A stretch of DNA of 64,000 nt from Bacillota bacterium. GTDB taxonomy: Bacteria > Bacillota > SHA-98 > Ch115. Below the pieces are notes generated by a model. It was not told where the DNA came from and did no database searches. It saw nothing but the letters and a program-made list of their open reading frames with translations. Shown here in pieces: positions 37,056 to 47,397 of this stretch. The stretch spans positions 1 through 64,000 of the forward strand of contig JABLXA010000009.1 of NCBI GenBank assembly GCA_013178415.1. The letters are read 5' to 3'. The translations under genes and the position numbers were made by a program. Every line of letters begins with the position of its first letter. Position 1 is the first letter of the stretch.

Positions 37056-37706
37056 TCATACCTGATTCATGCATGCCTGTTCCGGGTTAATAGCTCTATA
37101 TAGGCCTGCCTTGAAGATATGGCTTTCGACGCTCTCAGGTACCAGGTATTTTATCGGTTTACCTTCCCTGACTCTCCTTCGTATATCAGTTGAAGATATT
37201 GCCAAGGCTGGCACCTCCAGGACATGAATGCCATTCGGGCATCGCTGCCTTATCCTGGAGACTTCCTCCTCAATCTTTTCGATCTGATATCCTGGCCTTG
37301 TAGCGGCGATAAAGCTACACTGTTGGAGAAGTTCATCCGAATCTTTCCAAGTGACTATCTCAAGGGTCGCATCGGCTCCGGTTATGAAGAAGAGTTTGAC
37401 GTGTGGACCACATCTTCTCTGAAATTCCCTCACAGTGTCTACTGTGTAAGAAGGCCCGGGGCGATCAATCTCCATACGGGATACACGAAAGTATGGATTC
37501 GTGGCTGTCGCTAGCACCGTCATAAGGTATCGATCCTCAGCCGGTGAAACCTCATAGGCCTTTTTATGAGGCGGACATCCGGATGGAACAAAAACCACGA
37601 CATCCAGGTCAAATTCGACCCTAGCTGCCTCGGCAGTAACGAGATGTCCATAATGAATGGGGTCAAAAGTCCCACCCATGATACCCAGACGGCCCACCGG
37701 CTCCAC
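37056..37706 (-). CDS. nadD: nicotinate-nucleotide adenylyltransferase
   Basis: This 216-residue enzyme makes deamido-NAD from NaMN and ATP. The nucleotidyltransferase motif [12 protein letters not shown] lies at residues 11-22 and the second motif [13 protein letters not shown] near 172-184. The gene lies 16 nt after obgE. The B. subtilis proBA-type genes often found here are absent. Confidence 0.96.
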   Translation of the reverse strand: MEPVGRLGIMGGTFDPIHYGHLVTAEAARVEFDLDVVVFVPSGCPPHKKAYEVSPAEDRYLMTVLATATNPYFRVSRMEIDRPGPSYTVDTVREFQRRCGPHVKLFFITGADATLEIVTWKDSDELLQQCSFIAATRPGYQIEKIEEEVSRIRQRCPNGIHVLEVPALAISSTDIRRRVREGKPIKYLVPESVESHIFKAGLYRAINPEQACMNQV

Positions 37707-37722
37707 CCCTCAAAAGCTCCCT

Positions 37723-38739
<1,017 letters not shown>

Positions 38740-38765
38740 TCACTCCTACCCGCTTCAGACTATAC

Positions 38766-38791
38766 GACCCCGTGGGAGCATCCCCGGGGTC
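38766..38791 (-). other. hairpin between rpmA and obgE
   Basis: GACCCCG and CGGGGTC form a 7-bp stem with further internal pairing (GGGA/TCCC). On the minus strand the T-run precedes the stem rather than follows it, so it is not a normal terminator. It lies 33 nt before the obgE start. Confidence 0.5.
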
Positions 38792-38810
38792 AAAAAAGAA
38801 CAAGCGCTGA

Positions 38811-39083
38811 TTATTCGGCAGCTACGACAGGAGCCGGACGAACGCTGACCCTCTTGCCATTCCTACCTGCCCTTTCAAAAGCAACGAAACCATCAGTCGT
38901 GGCAAATATGGTATCGTCCTTGCCAAGGCCAACATTGATCCCAGGCTTGATCCTGGTACCCCTTTGCCTGACTATTATGCTTCCTGCTGTAACGAATTGG
39001 CCATCATGTCTTTTAACTCCTAGTCGTTGAGCTGCGCTGTCACGCCCGTTCCTCGAACTTCCTACACCTTTTTTGTGTGCCAT
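38811..39083 (-). CDS. rpmA: 50S ribosomal protein L27 (no cleavable N-terminal extension)
   Basis: This 90-residue bL27 starts directly with [16 protein letters not shown]. Most Bacillota L27 proteins start with a short leader ending in FFA that the protease Prp removes; it is absent here. The gene prp (ysxB), normally between rplU and rpmA, is also absent, since only 41 nt separate the two genes. The rest of the protein is ordinary. Confidence 0.97.
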   Translation of the reverse strand: MAHKKGVGSSRNGRDSAAQRLGVKRHDGQFVTAGSIIVRQRGTRIKPGINVGLGKDDTIFATTDGFVAFERAGRNGKRVSVRPAPVVAAE

Positions 39084-39124
39084 ACGGAATCACCCCCGTT
39101 TGTCTCCGTCCATCGCAAAAAGCA

Positions 39125-39493
39125 CTAACTTTGCGCTTCCTCCGGGACCGTCTCTACTACATCTTTATCGGCCTCTGAATCCGAGGTTTTGATTTTCTCT
39201 ATCTTGAGCACCGAGAATGGCTGACGATGCCCATAACGGCGCCTGTAGTTCTTCTTTGGCTTATACTTGAACACTAAGATCTTTTTGGATTTGCCCTGAT
39301 CTAAGACACGAGCCACGACACTTACGCCCGGCACTACCGGGTGCCCTACATTGACGCCATCATCGGTTCTCAATAAGAGCACCTCACCTAGCTCAACAGT
39401 GTCCCCCTTTTGCACGCCGAGTTTCTCGACCTTTATAACATCGCCTTCCTGCACTCTGTACTGTTTCCCGCCTGTCTTAAGAATCGCATACAT
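39125..39493 (-). CDS. rplU: 50S ribosomal protein L21
   Basis: The ATG at 39493 gives [18 protein letters not shown], the standard bL21 N-terminus, and a 122-residue product with an acidic C-terminal tail of about 20 residues. The open frame to 39559 is leader. GGGGTTGAG lies upstream. A consensus promoter and a structured leader precede it. Confidence 0.97.
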   Translation of the reverse strand: MYAILKTGGKQYRVQEGDVIKVEKLGVQKGDTVELGEVLLLRTDDGVNVGHPVVPGVSVVARVLDQGKSKKILVFKYKPKKNYRRRYGHRQPFSVLKIEKIKTSDSEADKDVVETVPEEAQS

Positions 39494-39617
39494 TGATCTC
39501 AACCCCTGATGAAATCTCGCTACGGTAGGGCACGCGACTCGCGTTTTGCAGCCCTCCATATGCGGCTATGGCATGGTACGCAAACCAACCATGCCAATTA
39601 AAGCATGGCACCAGCAT
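39494..39617 (-). promoter_or_regulatory. rplU leader RNA, candidate L21 autoregulatory leader
   Basis: About 120 nt of transcribed leader contain a hairpin CCATGC/GCATGG (39589-39608) and further GC-rich stems (GACTCGCGT region). Bacillota rplU genes are often preceded by an L21-binding leader; this position and structure are compatible. I did not match the full consensus. Confidence 0.45.
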
Positions 39618-39647
39618 ATTTTAGCACGGCGTACAAAATGATGTCAA
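39618..39647 (-). promoter_or_regulatory. sigma-A promoter of rplU-rpmA-obgE
   Basis: TTGACA (39642-39647) and TAAAAT (39618-39623) are separated by 18 nt on the minus strand. The TGA of the -35 box is the stop codon of rng. Confidence 0.85.
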
Positions 39648-41380
39648 GCATAGACGCCATTTGCGTCTGAACCGGATCCGATGGCGCTGTCAATGAGCCT
39701 GGCCCGGGCATAGGTCCTGAAAACTCTTGTTATCTCGACACGCGCCGTCGAGCCGACAAGCGCTCCTCCCCCCTCAACATCCACGATGTAGCCCTCCAGC
39801 CTGCAGATCCCATCCCTCGGGTTTGAAGCGTGGGGCTCTTCGATTTCCACATCTATGACATCACCCGCCTTGACAGGGATAGCCCTGGCCTCAACCTCTT
39901 CCTTGGTGCCTACAAATGCTATGTCTATGTCCTCCACATGCATGTCTATAGATCCCTTGACATAGATGAACTTGCCTGTCTCCTGCTCCACCCTGGCCAG
40001 GTTAGCGCCACCTGTGCCTATGAGCAATGATGCCACTGTAGGATGCACTTCTATCAGCATCGCAGGCTTCTTCGTGCTGCGAGCCACCCGTTTTATTTCA
40101 CGCTCAGCCCTAAGGGCAATGGTCTCCTCTGAGAGTACCCGCCCTCTTCCGTCACAATATGGACAGGCTCTCTCGAGTATATCCTGGAGGCTGGGGCGTG
40201 TCTTCTTCCTGGTCATTTCAATGAGTCCAAGCTGCGTAAAACCCAGGATGCTGGTCTTGGTCTTATCAGCCCTCAGCGCATCCTCAAGCCTTTGCAGGAC
40301 CTTTTTTCTATCCTCCTCAGAATCCATGTCGATGAAATCTATGATGATAATGCCACCTGCATTTCTGAGCCTTAGCTGGTGGGCGATCTCCGTGGCAGCC
40401 TCAAGATTCGTCTTCAAGACTGTATCTGCCAGGTTGCTGCTCCCGATATATCGACCAGTATTTACATCTATGCTGAGGAGGGCCTCGGTCTGGTCAAAGA
40501 TGAGGTACCCGCCGCAATCCAGCCATACCTTGCGTCTTAAGGCCTTATCAACTTCATTTTCAATACCATAAGCCTCGAAGAGCGAAATCCCATCATTATG
40601 ATAGAGCTTTACCCTGCCCGCGCGATGAGGGGATAGGATTCTGAGCAGTTCAATGGCCTTCCCATATTCAGCTGCATTATCTATTATCAAGGTGTCGGCA
40701 TTCTCAGAAAAGAGATCCCTTATGATCCTATATATCAGGTCATAATCTTGATGCAGCAGGCATGGCGCCTTGGCCCGCCTGCTGCGGCTCTGGATCCTCC
40801 TCCACAATTTGATGAGGAAATGGAGTTCCTGTATAAGATCCTTCTCGTCCCTTGATTCGGCCGCCGTTCGGACGATCAGCCCCATTCTCTTGGGTTTGAT
40901 GGAATGCGCAATTGCCTTGAGACGCGCTCTTTCTTCTTCGTCAGGTATGCGCCTCGATACCCCTATATAATCAACAGTCGGCATCAAGACCACGTATTTC
41001 CCTGGCAGAGTTATATGCGTGACTACCCTGGGACCCTTTGTCCCTATGGGTTCTTTGGCGACCTGCACTATGATCTCCTGACCCTCTCGAACTAGATCTC
41101 TGATCGATCTCGCTTTTTCATGGGGCATATCGTCAAATTCGCGTTCATCGGGACTCACTATGACATCTCCGGCATATAAAAATGCATTCTTTTCAAGACC
41201 TATGTCTATAAAAGCTGCTTCCATCCCCGGCAGCACATTTTCCACGCGGCCTTTATAGATGTTGCCAACATGTCGCTGGTGTCCGGCCCTTTCAACCAAG
41301 AAATCCACTAAAACTCCATCTTCAATTACAGCCGCCCTAGTCTCAGCGGCTTCAACATTTACCAATATCTCCTTTGGCAT
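39644..41380 (-). CDS. rng: ribonuclease G/E family endoribonuclease
   Basis: This 578-residue Rne/Rng protein has an N-terminal S1 domain (residues about 35-125), an RNase H-like/5'-sensor part and a DNase I-like catalytic core with LLSIDVNTGRY and IIIDFIDMDSEEDR (metal-binding Asp). The zinc link is CPYCDGRG, and a second OB/TRAM-like C-terminal region follows. It lacks the RNase E scaffold tail. It precedes rplU in many Clostridia. Confidence 0.93.
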   Translation of the reverse strand: MPKEILVNVEAAETRAAVIEDGVLVDFLVERAGHQRHVGNIYKGRVENVLPGMEAAFIDIGLEKNAFLYAGDVIVSPDEREFDDMPHEKARSIRDLVREGQEIIVQVAKEPIGTKGPRVVTHITLPGKYVVLMPTVDYIGVSRRIPDEEERARLKAIAHSIKPKRMGLIVRTAAESRDEKDLIQELHFLIKLWRRIQSRSRRAKAPCLLHQDYDLIYRIIRDLFSENADTLIIDNAAEYGKAIELLRILSPHRAGRVKLYHNDGISLFEAYGIENEVDKALRRKVWLDCGGYLIFDQTEALLSIDVNTGRYIGSSNLADTVLKTNLEAATEIAHQLRLRNAGGIIIIDFIDMDSEEDRKKVLQRLEDALRADKTKTSILGFTQLGLIEMTRKKTRPSLQDILERACPYCDGRGRVLSEETIALRAEREIKRVARSTKKPAMLIEVHPTVASLLIGTGGANLARVEQETGKFIYVKGSIDMHVEDIDIAFVGTKEEVEARAIPVKAGDVIDVEIEEPHASNPRDGICRLEGYIVDVEGGGALVGSTARVEITRVFRTYARARLIDSAIGSGSDANGVYA

Positions 41381-41467
41381 TCATTCGTGCCCCCTAAAAA
41401 CTTCCCTTTGGGAAACCTGAAGGTTGGGGCGCTAATTCTTGTTTCATGAGCACCTCATTCAAGAATC

Positions 41468-42172
41468 TCATTCACCCGCTTCCATCGGAGAGATCAGGTG
41501 TCCCTGTCTTTCCATGAAAAGACCGGTCCTTTCGATCGAATAGCCGAGGGGCCTGAAAGGACCAGTAAATATGGCATCTAAGACTTCGTCAGGCCGCACG
41601 CTCCCCCGATTACCCGTAGTAACAAGCATCTTGATAGATGGACATTCATCCGTCAATGAAAAACTGAGGCCGATGATCCTGGGCCTTATGTTTATTTTCT
41701 CCTCTATTGTGTCTTTGGCGCGAGTGACGAAAAACTCCCTTTCGCTCATCATCGAGGAAATGCTCTTTTCCACAAATCCGGCAAGCCCCGGATATGCTTC
41801 CTCGGGCGCTACTATCTGCGCAGTGTACTTGGCCACGTCGATCACAGCAGAAAGGGGTTTCCAATGCCATGGAATGATCCGCGCATCCAATACGCGCATC
41901 CCGGATGGAAGAGATTCGTTCATTCTCCTGCGAAATTCCTCTTCGGCGATCGACTGGTCAAGCTCAAAGTCGGCAAATTCCGAGGTACTAGATATCCCGA
42001 GGCCGAGCGCCGGCCCAAGGGAGATCTTCTGATGTGGGTGAAATCCCCTGGTGAGGGCCACTGCTATACCAGCCCTCCTGGCGGCACGCCCGATAGTGCG
42101 CATAAAATCAAGATGAGAAGTGAACCTTGCGTCCCCCTGTTTCGCCATTCTGGCACGTATCCTCATGGACAT
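41468..42172 (-). CDS. TIGR03936 family radical-SAM-linked protein (DUF2344)
   Basis: This 234-residue protein begins MSMRIRARMAKQGDARFTSHLDFMR and contains FHPHQKISLGPALGLGISS, typical of the family that is encoded or fused next to TIGR03960 radical SAM proteins. No catalytic function is established. The start abuts the stop codon of the upstream gene, implying translational coupling. Confidence 0.88.
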   Translation of the reverse strand: MSMRIRARMAKQGDARFTSHLDFMRTIGRAARRAGIAVALTRGFHPHQKISLGPALGLGISSTSEFADFELDQSIAEEEFRRRMNESLPSGMRVLDARIIPWHWKPLSAVIDVAKYTAQIVAPEEAYPGLAGFVEKSISSMMSEREFFVTRAKDTIEEKINIRPRIIGLSFSLTDECPSIKMLVTTGNRGSVRPDEVLDAIFTGPFRPLGYSIERTGLFMERQGHLISPMEAGE

Positions 42173-44077
42173 CTATACCTTGCCCCCAGTATATAGCTTG
42201 GGACTTGTCCTGAGAGTTGGGCAAACATCGCAACCAGTACAACGATCATATCGGCAATCGTGAGTGATCTCACCGCGTAAAGCTCGTCCATACTCTTCCT
42301 TCAGATAATCTTTACTTACGCCAGCGCTTATATGATCCCAGGGAAGAACTTCATCTAGCCCAATTGCTCTCGTTGCATAAAAATCAATGGAGAGCCCCAC
42401 ATCATTGAAGGCTGACCGCCATCTGTCGAGGCTGAATTCCTCACCCCATGCATCGAGACGGCTCCCAAGCTCCCAGGCCCGCATCAAGGCCTTGGACACA
42501 TTTCTATCTCCCCTTGAAATGGCCGCCTCCACAAGGCTCATTCCCGCGTCATGCCAATTAAGACTGATCCCCTTTCCAGTCAGGCGTCTCTTCAGAAATC
42601 CCTGTTTCCTGCGGAGTTCTTCGATCGGGACCTGACCGCACCATTGAAATGGAGTATGGGGCTTTGGAACAAATGACGCGACGCTTGCCGTGACCCTGGG
42701 AGATCTCCTGGCTTCACTGGATCCCTTTTTTCGAGAGTTCATTCCAAGCTCATGTACGGCCTTTGTCAGACGAACTATTCCTTCTAGGTCTTCATCTGTC
42801 TCCGTAGGAAGCCCGATCATAAAGTAGAGTTTTATGAGGTCCCAGCCCCCGTCGAAAGCCGCTCTGGCGGCCTCCATCAGGTCTTCTTCTTTAACGCCCT
42901 TATTTATAACATTTCGTAATCTCTGAGAACCTGCTTCAGGAGCAAAGGTAAGGCCTGTCTTCCTGCTTTTCTCTACTTCACGGGCCAGGTCAACGGAAAA
43001 AGAGTCTACACGAATAGATGGGAGAGAAATGGTTACCCCATGAGGGGTATACCGCTCTACAAGATCGTGCAGCACCTGGGCTGCACATGAATAATCCAGG
43101 ATGCTGAGCGCAGATAATGAAATCTCATCATATCCCGTATTCCTGTAGATCCTGCCTGCCAGATCAACGATGCTCTCTGGAGAGCGTTCGCGAACAGGTC
43201 GATATATCATTCCGGCTTGGCAAAATCTGCATCCCCTTGTACACCCTCTAAAAGCTTCCAGCATGGCGCGATCGTGGACCACCTCCATGAATGGCACCAC
43301 GAATTCATCTGGAAAGACGGCCTTATCAAGATCCTTCACAATCCTCTTTTTTACAACCTGGGGGATACCTGAAATCGTAGGCTCGACCCCTTTCAGCTCA
43401 CCTCCATCATCATATACCGGTCTATAATAAGACGGCACGTAGACCCCATCAATCTGACTCATCCTGCGGATTTTCTCACGGCGGGGCGCCCCACCCCTTT
43501 TCAGCTCCTTATAGCAGTCCACAATTTCGCCGACAATTTCCTCCCCTTCCCCTATCACGAAAAGGTCGATAAAAGGCCAAAGCGGCTCAGGATTATAGGC
43601 TCCCGGACCACCTGCCAGGACCAATGGATCATCCTCGCCACGCGCCTCGGAAGTAAGAGGTATGCCAGCTAGATCAAGCATATTGAGGATAGCGGTGTAG
43701 CTCAACTCATACTGAAGGGTGAACCCCACAAGGTCGAAGGAACGGGCGGGAACCCGCGATTCAAGCGAGAAAAGCGGGATTCCATGCTCCCTCATGGCAT
43801 CTTCCATATCCCGCCATGGCGCATACACCCTTTCCGCGCATGTATCACTCCGTTGATTCAAAATATAATAGAGTATTTTAAGCCCCAGGTGAGACATGCC
43901 TACATCATAGATATCCGGGAAGGCCAGGAGAAAAGTCACATCGCAATCTTCGTGCTTCTTCTTTATGACCCCCCACTCGTTTCCGATATAACGCCCTGGC
44001 TTGCTCACCTTCAGGAGCAAATCATCATTGAGAACCCTACTAATATCTTCGGCTGATAGAGAAGCCCCGTCTGCCAC
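42173..44077 (-). CDS. TIGR03960 family B12-binding radical SAM protein
   Basis: The protein has 634 residues. An N-terminal B12-binding-like region (to about 190) includes LAFPDIYDVGMSHLGLKILYYILN and a GGPGAYNPEPL loop. The radical SAM motif CTRGCRFCQAG lies near 272-282. A C-terminal region ends in a Cys-rich segment (CRYDRCTGCDVCPT). The substrate is unknown; RNA modification has been suggested for neighbours of rng and rplU. It pairs with the TIGR03936 gene. Confidence 0.92.
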   Translation of the reverse strand: MADGASLSAEDISRVLNDDLLLKVSKPGRYIGNEWGVIKKKHEDCDVTFLLAFPDIYDVGMSHLGLKILYYILNQRSDTCAERVYAPWRDMEDAMREHGIPLFSLESRVPARSFDLVGFTLQYELSYTAILNMLDLAGIPLTSEARGEDDPLVLAGGPGAYNPEPLWPFIDLFVIGEGEEIVGEIVDCYKELKRGGAPRREKIRRMSQIDGVYVPSYYRPVYDDGGELKGVEPTISGIPQVVKKRIVKDLDKAVFPDEFVVPFMEVVHDRAMLEAFRGCTRGCRFCQAGMIYRPVRERSPESIVDLAGRIYRNTGYDEISLSALSILDYSCAAQVLHDLVERYTPHGVTISLPSIRVDSFSVDLAREVEKSRKTGLTFAPEAGSQRLRNVINKGVKEEDLMEAARAAFDGGWDLIKLYFMIGLPTETDEDLEGIVRLTKAVHELGMNSRKKGSSEARRSPRVTASVASFVPKPHTPFQWCGQVPIEELRRKQGFLKRRLTGKGISLNWHDAGMSLVEAAISRGDRNVSKALMRAWELGSRLDAWGEEFSLDRWRSAFNDVGLSIDFYATRAIGLDEVLPWDHISAGVSKDYLKEEYGRALRGEITHDCRYDRCTGCDVCPTLRTSPKLYTGGKV

Positions 44078-44182
44078 TGCATTGCCTGCTCCTTCTTAAT
44101 GATATCTGCCTCTTATATTGATGTCGACGATTATATTGTATTATACCATAAAGGATATGGCCATAATGCCGCGGTGATATCT

Positions 44183-45064
44183 CTATAATAAACGATCGAC
44201 AGAGATATCTACGCCATACCGTGTCGCCCCAGAGATTATCGCGTCTTCCGACAGGATCCCCTTTACGCCGCCCACCTCATCCAAAACGAATATAACATGA
44301 TATTTGTGGGGTACGAAACGCCGGATTATAGCCATGAGATGCGTGGATCCCCGGACTGCCAGGGCCTCCACGCTCAACACGCGCTCCCTGTTCAGGGCTC
44401 CAATTTTCCTTACCAACTGCTTTGCCTGAGTGAATCCTGCTTGACGTCTCTCCTTTGTCACGGCACCGAGAAGAAAGATCGAAACTATTGGAGCGGTGAC
44501 ATTCAGCCATCCAAGAGCAAAGCCCACAATTGATAGAATAGCGAGCAGAATTGATAGAATAGACCCCACCCGGATCATGACAAAGGTGGCATCGCGTAAG
44601 CCCATATGAGGGACCAGCGCCGCCCGGAGAACCCGTCCCCCGTCCAATGGCAAAATAGGAAGGGCATTGAACGTAGCCAATGCTAGATTGGATTCTATCA
44701 TGAAATCCCAGATACCTTCAAATACTTTAAAATTTGACGCGCACCATATTCCGCCAAGCACCAGAAGGAGATTGGCAACGGGGCCGGAGAGCGCGACCAT
44801 TATCTCAGCTGCAGGGTCTATCTCTAGGGGATCCTGAAGGCGGGCAACCCCTCCAAATGGCAAGATCTCTATCTCATCAACCTTCATGCCATAACAAGAG
44901 GCGACGATAACGTGAGTTGCCTCATGTATCAGGACGATTCCAAAGATCAGGGCGATCTCCCACAGAAGCCCGGCCCATGCATAAACGATGAAAAGGACCA
45001 GGAAGAGGTTGTCAAAGGCTATGCGCACGCCTTGAATCTTTGCGAGCGTCATTGCCCAAATCAC
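44183..45064 (-). CDS. spoIVFB: site-2 intramembrane metalloprotease SpoIVFB
   Basis: This 293-residue M50 protease processes pro-sigma-K at the outer forespore membrane in B. subtilis. Several transmembrane segments are visible. The zinc motif HEATH is near residue 48-52, and the third ligand lies in NALPILPLDGGRVLRA near 132-148. A single C-terminal CBS-type domain (about 230-293) is the ATP-responsive part in known SpoIVFB. It follows spoIVFA and precedes the rplU region, as in B. subtilis. Confidence 0.92.
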   Translation of the reverse strand: MIWAMTLAKIQGVRIAFDNLFLVLFIVYAWAGLLWEIALIFGIVLIHEATHVIVASCYGMKVDEIEILPFGGVARLQDPLEIDPAAEIMVALSGPVANLLLVLGGIWCASNFKVFEGIWDFMIESNLALATFNALPILPLDGGRVLRAALVPHMGLRDATFVMIRVGSILSILLAILSIVGFALGWLNVTAPIVSIFLLGAVTKERRQAGFTQAKQLVRKIGALNRERVLSVEALAVRGSTHLMAIIRRFVPHKYHVIFVLDEVGGVKGILSEDAIISGATRYGVDISVDRLL

Positions 45065-45113
45065 CCTTCCTGGTGCGGATCAAAAAAGCGCTAACATCTT
45101 TCGGCTGGAATGA

Positions 45114-46106
45114 CTACCTCCTCTCGAACGAGGCTCTCTCAATGAACTCGAGAGGATTCACCGCCTTCCCATTGCGCCTGACTTCAAAATGCAAGTGTGG
45201 CCCAGTAGATAGGCCGCTGCTGCCAACCTCGGCGATTTTCTGTCCGGCAAACACTCGGGCCCCTCGCCTCACCATGAGCCTGGAACAATGGGCATATAGT
45301 GTCGCTATACCGTCATCGTGCTGGATCTCTACCAGGAGTCCATACGACCCTGCAAGCCCGGCCCTTGTTACACGTCCTGCAGAGGCCGCGACGACCGGAG
45401 TGCCGGGTTTCACGGCCACATCGATACCTTCATGAAACAAACGCTTCCTATATACTGGATGAATCCTCCATCCATATCCGTCAGTTATCTCACCCTGGAC
45501 AGGCGCGATGAATTCTGCCCCACGTTCGCGGGCCTTGTCCCCCGCCTCCGGCGATTTCGGCGGAGTTACGCGAATCTGAGATTGCTTGGGCTCTTCATGT
45601 TCCTCTTGAATTGCATGCTCCGACTCTGGAGATCTAGCGGCAGCCTGTAGCTGTGGCACCTCGGCAGACTGTGCCTGGCTCATGGCCTGGCTCATGGCCT
45701 CAGTGGGCCGGTCAGCGACCAGCCCACCACGATCGGGAAGGCTATGCGAACGATCGATAGCACCCGGCGGCTTCTCTGGCACCGGCGATGCTTTTTCTAT
45801 TGCCTTGCCTGCCAAATCTCCGGGGGCTTCATTCTGAGGAGGATTTGCCGCCGAATTGCCCCCGGGCATTATCCCTGCATCCGCTAAGTCCGGCCAAAGA
45901 CTATCCAGCTCAGCAGCTAGATAACTCTGAATCCCTCTTATTGATTCCCTATAGTCTGGTTCAAAACTTAATATATGTGAGATTTGATCAAGCGCCATCT
46001 TGGCCCATGGCGCATTTATCTCGCTTATTGCCCCGACTACTACGAAAATACAAAGTGAAACAAGGGAGTTTCTGAGCAAAGTCTTCTTGGACACTTCTCT
46101 CCCCAA
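45114..46106 (-). CDS. spoIVFA: SpoIVFA-like M23 peptidase-domain membrane protein
   Basis: The protein has 330 residues. It has one N-terminal transmembrane helix (about 9-30), a long low-complexity Pro/Ala/Glu/Ser linker (about 85-200) and a C-terminal LytM/M23 domain with HEGIDVAVKPGTPVVA and TGPHLHFEV. The zinc ligands (HxxxD and HxH) look intact, so it may be an active endopeptidase. Adjacent spoIVFB supports SpoIVFA identity, the regulator held by SpoIIQ/SpoIIIAH. A generic M23 peptidase is the alternative. Confidence 0.82.
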   Translation of the reverse strand: MGREVSKKTLLRNSLVSLCIFVVVGAISEINAPWAKMALDQISHILSFEPDYRESIRGIQSYLAAELDSLWPDLADAGIMPGGNSAANPPQNEAPGDLAGKAIEKASPVPEKPPGAIDRSHSLPDRGGLVADRPTEAMSQAMSQAQSAEVPQLQAAARSPESEHAIQEEHEEPKQSQIRVTPPKSPEAGDKARERGAEFIAPVQGEITDGYGWRIHPVYRKRLFHEGIDVAVKPGTPVVAASAGRVTRAGLAGSYGLLVEIQHDDGIATLYAHCSRLMVRRGARVFAGQKIAEVGSSGLSTGPHLHFEVRRNGKAVNPLEFIERASFERR

Positions 46107-46155
46107 CCCGAGAAATATGATTCAGGTTGCCTCCATATAGAGCATATTATGAGAT

Positions 46156-47397
46156 TTAGTGGAATATGCCCAGCTGGTTCACCCTTAATCTCACTTCTGT
46201 CTTTATTTCGACATTTGGAAACTCCATTTTCCATTGTTCTGGATCAAATTCGTCGGGGAATTGCCTTCTGACGTCCTCGCCCAGGCCCAGTGCATCGACA
46301 CGGAGGTCCTTCTGAAGCTTTCTGACAAGGCCATTTACTGTGCTTGACATGGTTTGTCTACATTTTTCCACGATCTGGGCATGGGTCTTATCCTTACCAG
46401 GAAGCAAATGTATGTCCTGCGCCTCCAAAACATTGCCTGTCGCGGACAGGTGAAGGGCGATCACATATCCCGTTTTGCCCCGCCTGACACTCCGGTATGA
46501 TTTCAAATCGAGAATCTGGACAACCACCTTTTTGTCATGCTCTATGGGAACACTTATCACAATATTTGCTCCCCGGCGGTTGCCCATGAGCCATCCAAAG
46601 GCGGTGGCGTCCTTGCCCTCGAGCCATCCAACCAGCCGTCCATCCTTGAAGACGCCGAACCCCGAGATCTCGAGCCGATCTTGTTCTTCCTTGGAGACGC
46701 CTTTCTGTCCGCCCCCGGCTGTGTCCTTGCCCTTTCCTTCGCCGCCCTTTTCCGGCTTTGCCCGGATGGCCCTGATCCGGGGGAGGAAGAGCTGCCTTGA
46801 TGGGGTATTGAGAAGCATATATGTCCTCCAGAGTTCCACTCTGAGAGACCTAGGCGTATCCAGACCATCTTTGTAAAAATAGCGTTCCAAGTAAATGACC
46901 TGAAAAAGCTCAGCAGGAGGGCTTGCCTCGATGGCATCAGCTGCATCTCCCTCTGATACCAAAACGGCAGCGGTACCATCCATAGCCGGGTGCCGGAAGA
47001 GCCCATCCAGCTTATCATCAATTCCTTTCCTGGCTAGTGATTCCCCAATTATCACTGACCTCAAGTGTCCCAGGTCGATAATCCTGTCAGTCTTCTCCCC
47101 CAGCAGCCCCAGGGTATCAGCGAAGGTCTCCGCCGAGGCGCTTATGATCTGCACCGCCGGACCCGCAGGCCCGCCCCCACCCCCGGCTCCTCCGCCAGCT
47201 ACCCCTCTCGGGATCGGGATTACTGCTTTCAACTTGAACTTTCCGCCTTTGTCCATATCGACCGCAAGGGCCGAAATGAACGCTCTATGATCCACCTCCG
47301 CGATGTCCCAACATCCGGATGAAAAGAGAGCTACACCCGCCAGAAAGATGAACATCACAATTAGACGCATGCGATAAGAAGTTGAAGCAAGATTCAT
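46156..47397 (-). CDS. Ger(x)C family spore germination lipoprotein
   Basis: This 413-residue C subunit of a GerA-type germinant receptor has a signal peptide with lipobox ALFSSGC (Cys near residue 28), then WDIAEVDHRAFISALAVD typical of the family. A glycine-rich insertion (GGGAGGGGGPAG) lies near residue 68-80. A second low-complexity charged loop (EKGGEGKGKDTAGGGQKG) follows, and the conserved C-terminal GerAC domain closes the protein. It is the last gene of the gerA-B-C operon. Confidence 0.93.
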   Translation of the reverse strand: MNLASTSYRMRLIVMFIFLAGVALFSSGCWDIAEVDHRAFISALAVDMDKGGKFKLKAVIPIPRGVAGGGAGGGGGPAGPAVQIISASAETFADTLGLLGEKTDRIIDLGHLRSVIIGESLARKGIDDKLDGLFRHPAMDGTAAVLVSEGDAADAIEASPPAELFQVIYLERYFYKDGLDTPRSLRVELWRTYMLLNTPSRQLFLPRIRAIRAKPEKGGEGKGKDTAGGGQKGVSKEEQDRLEISGFGVFKDGRLVGWLEGKDATAFGWLMGNRRGANIVISVPIEHDKKVVVQILDLKSYRSVRRGKTGYVIALHLSATGNVLEAQDIHLLPGKDKTHAQIVEKCRQTMSSTVNGLVRKLQKDLRVDALGLGEDVRRQFPDEFDPEQWKMEFPNVEIKTEVRLRVNQLGIFH

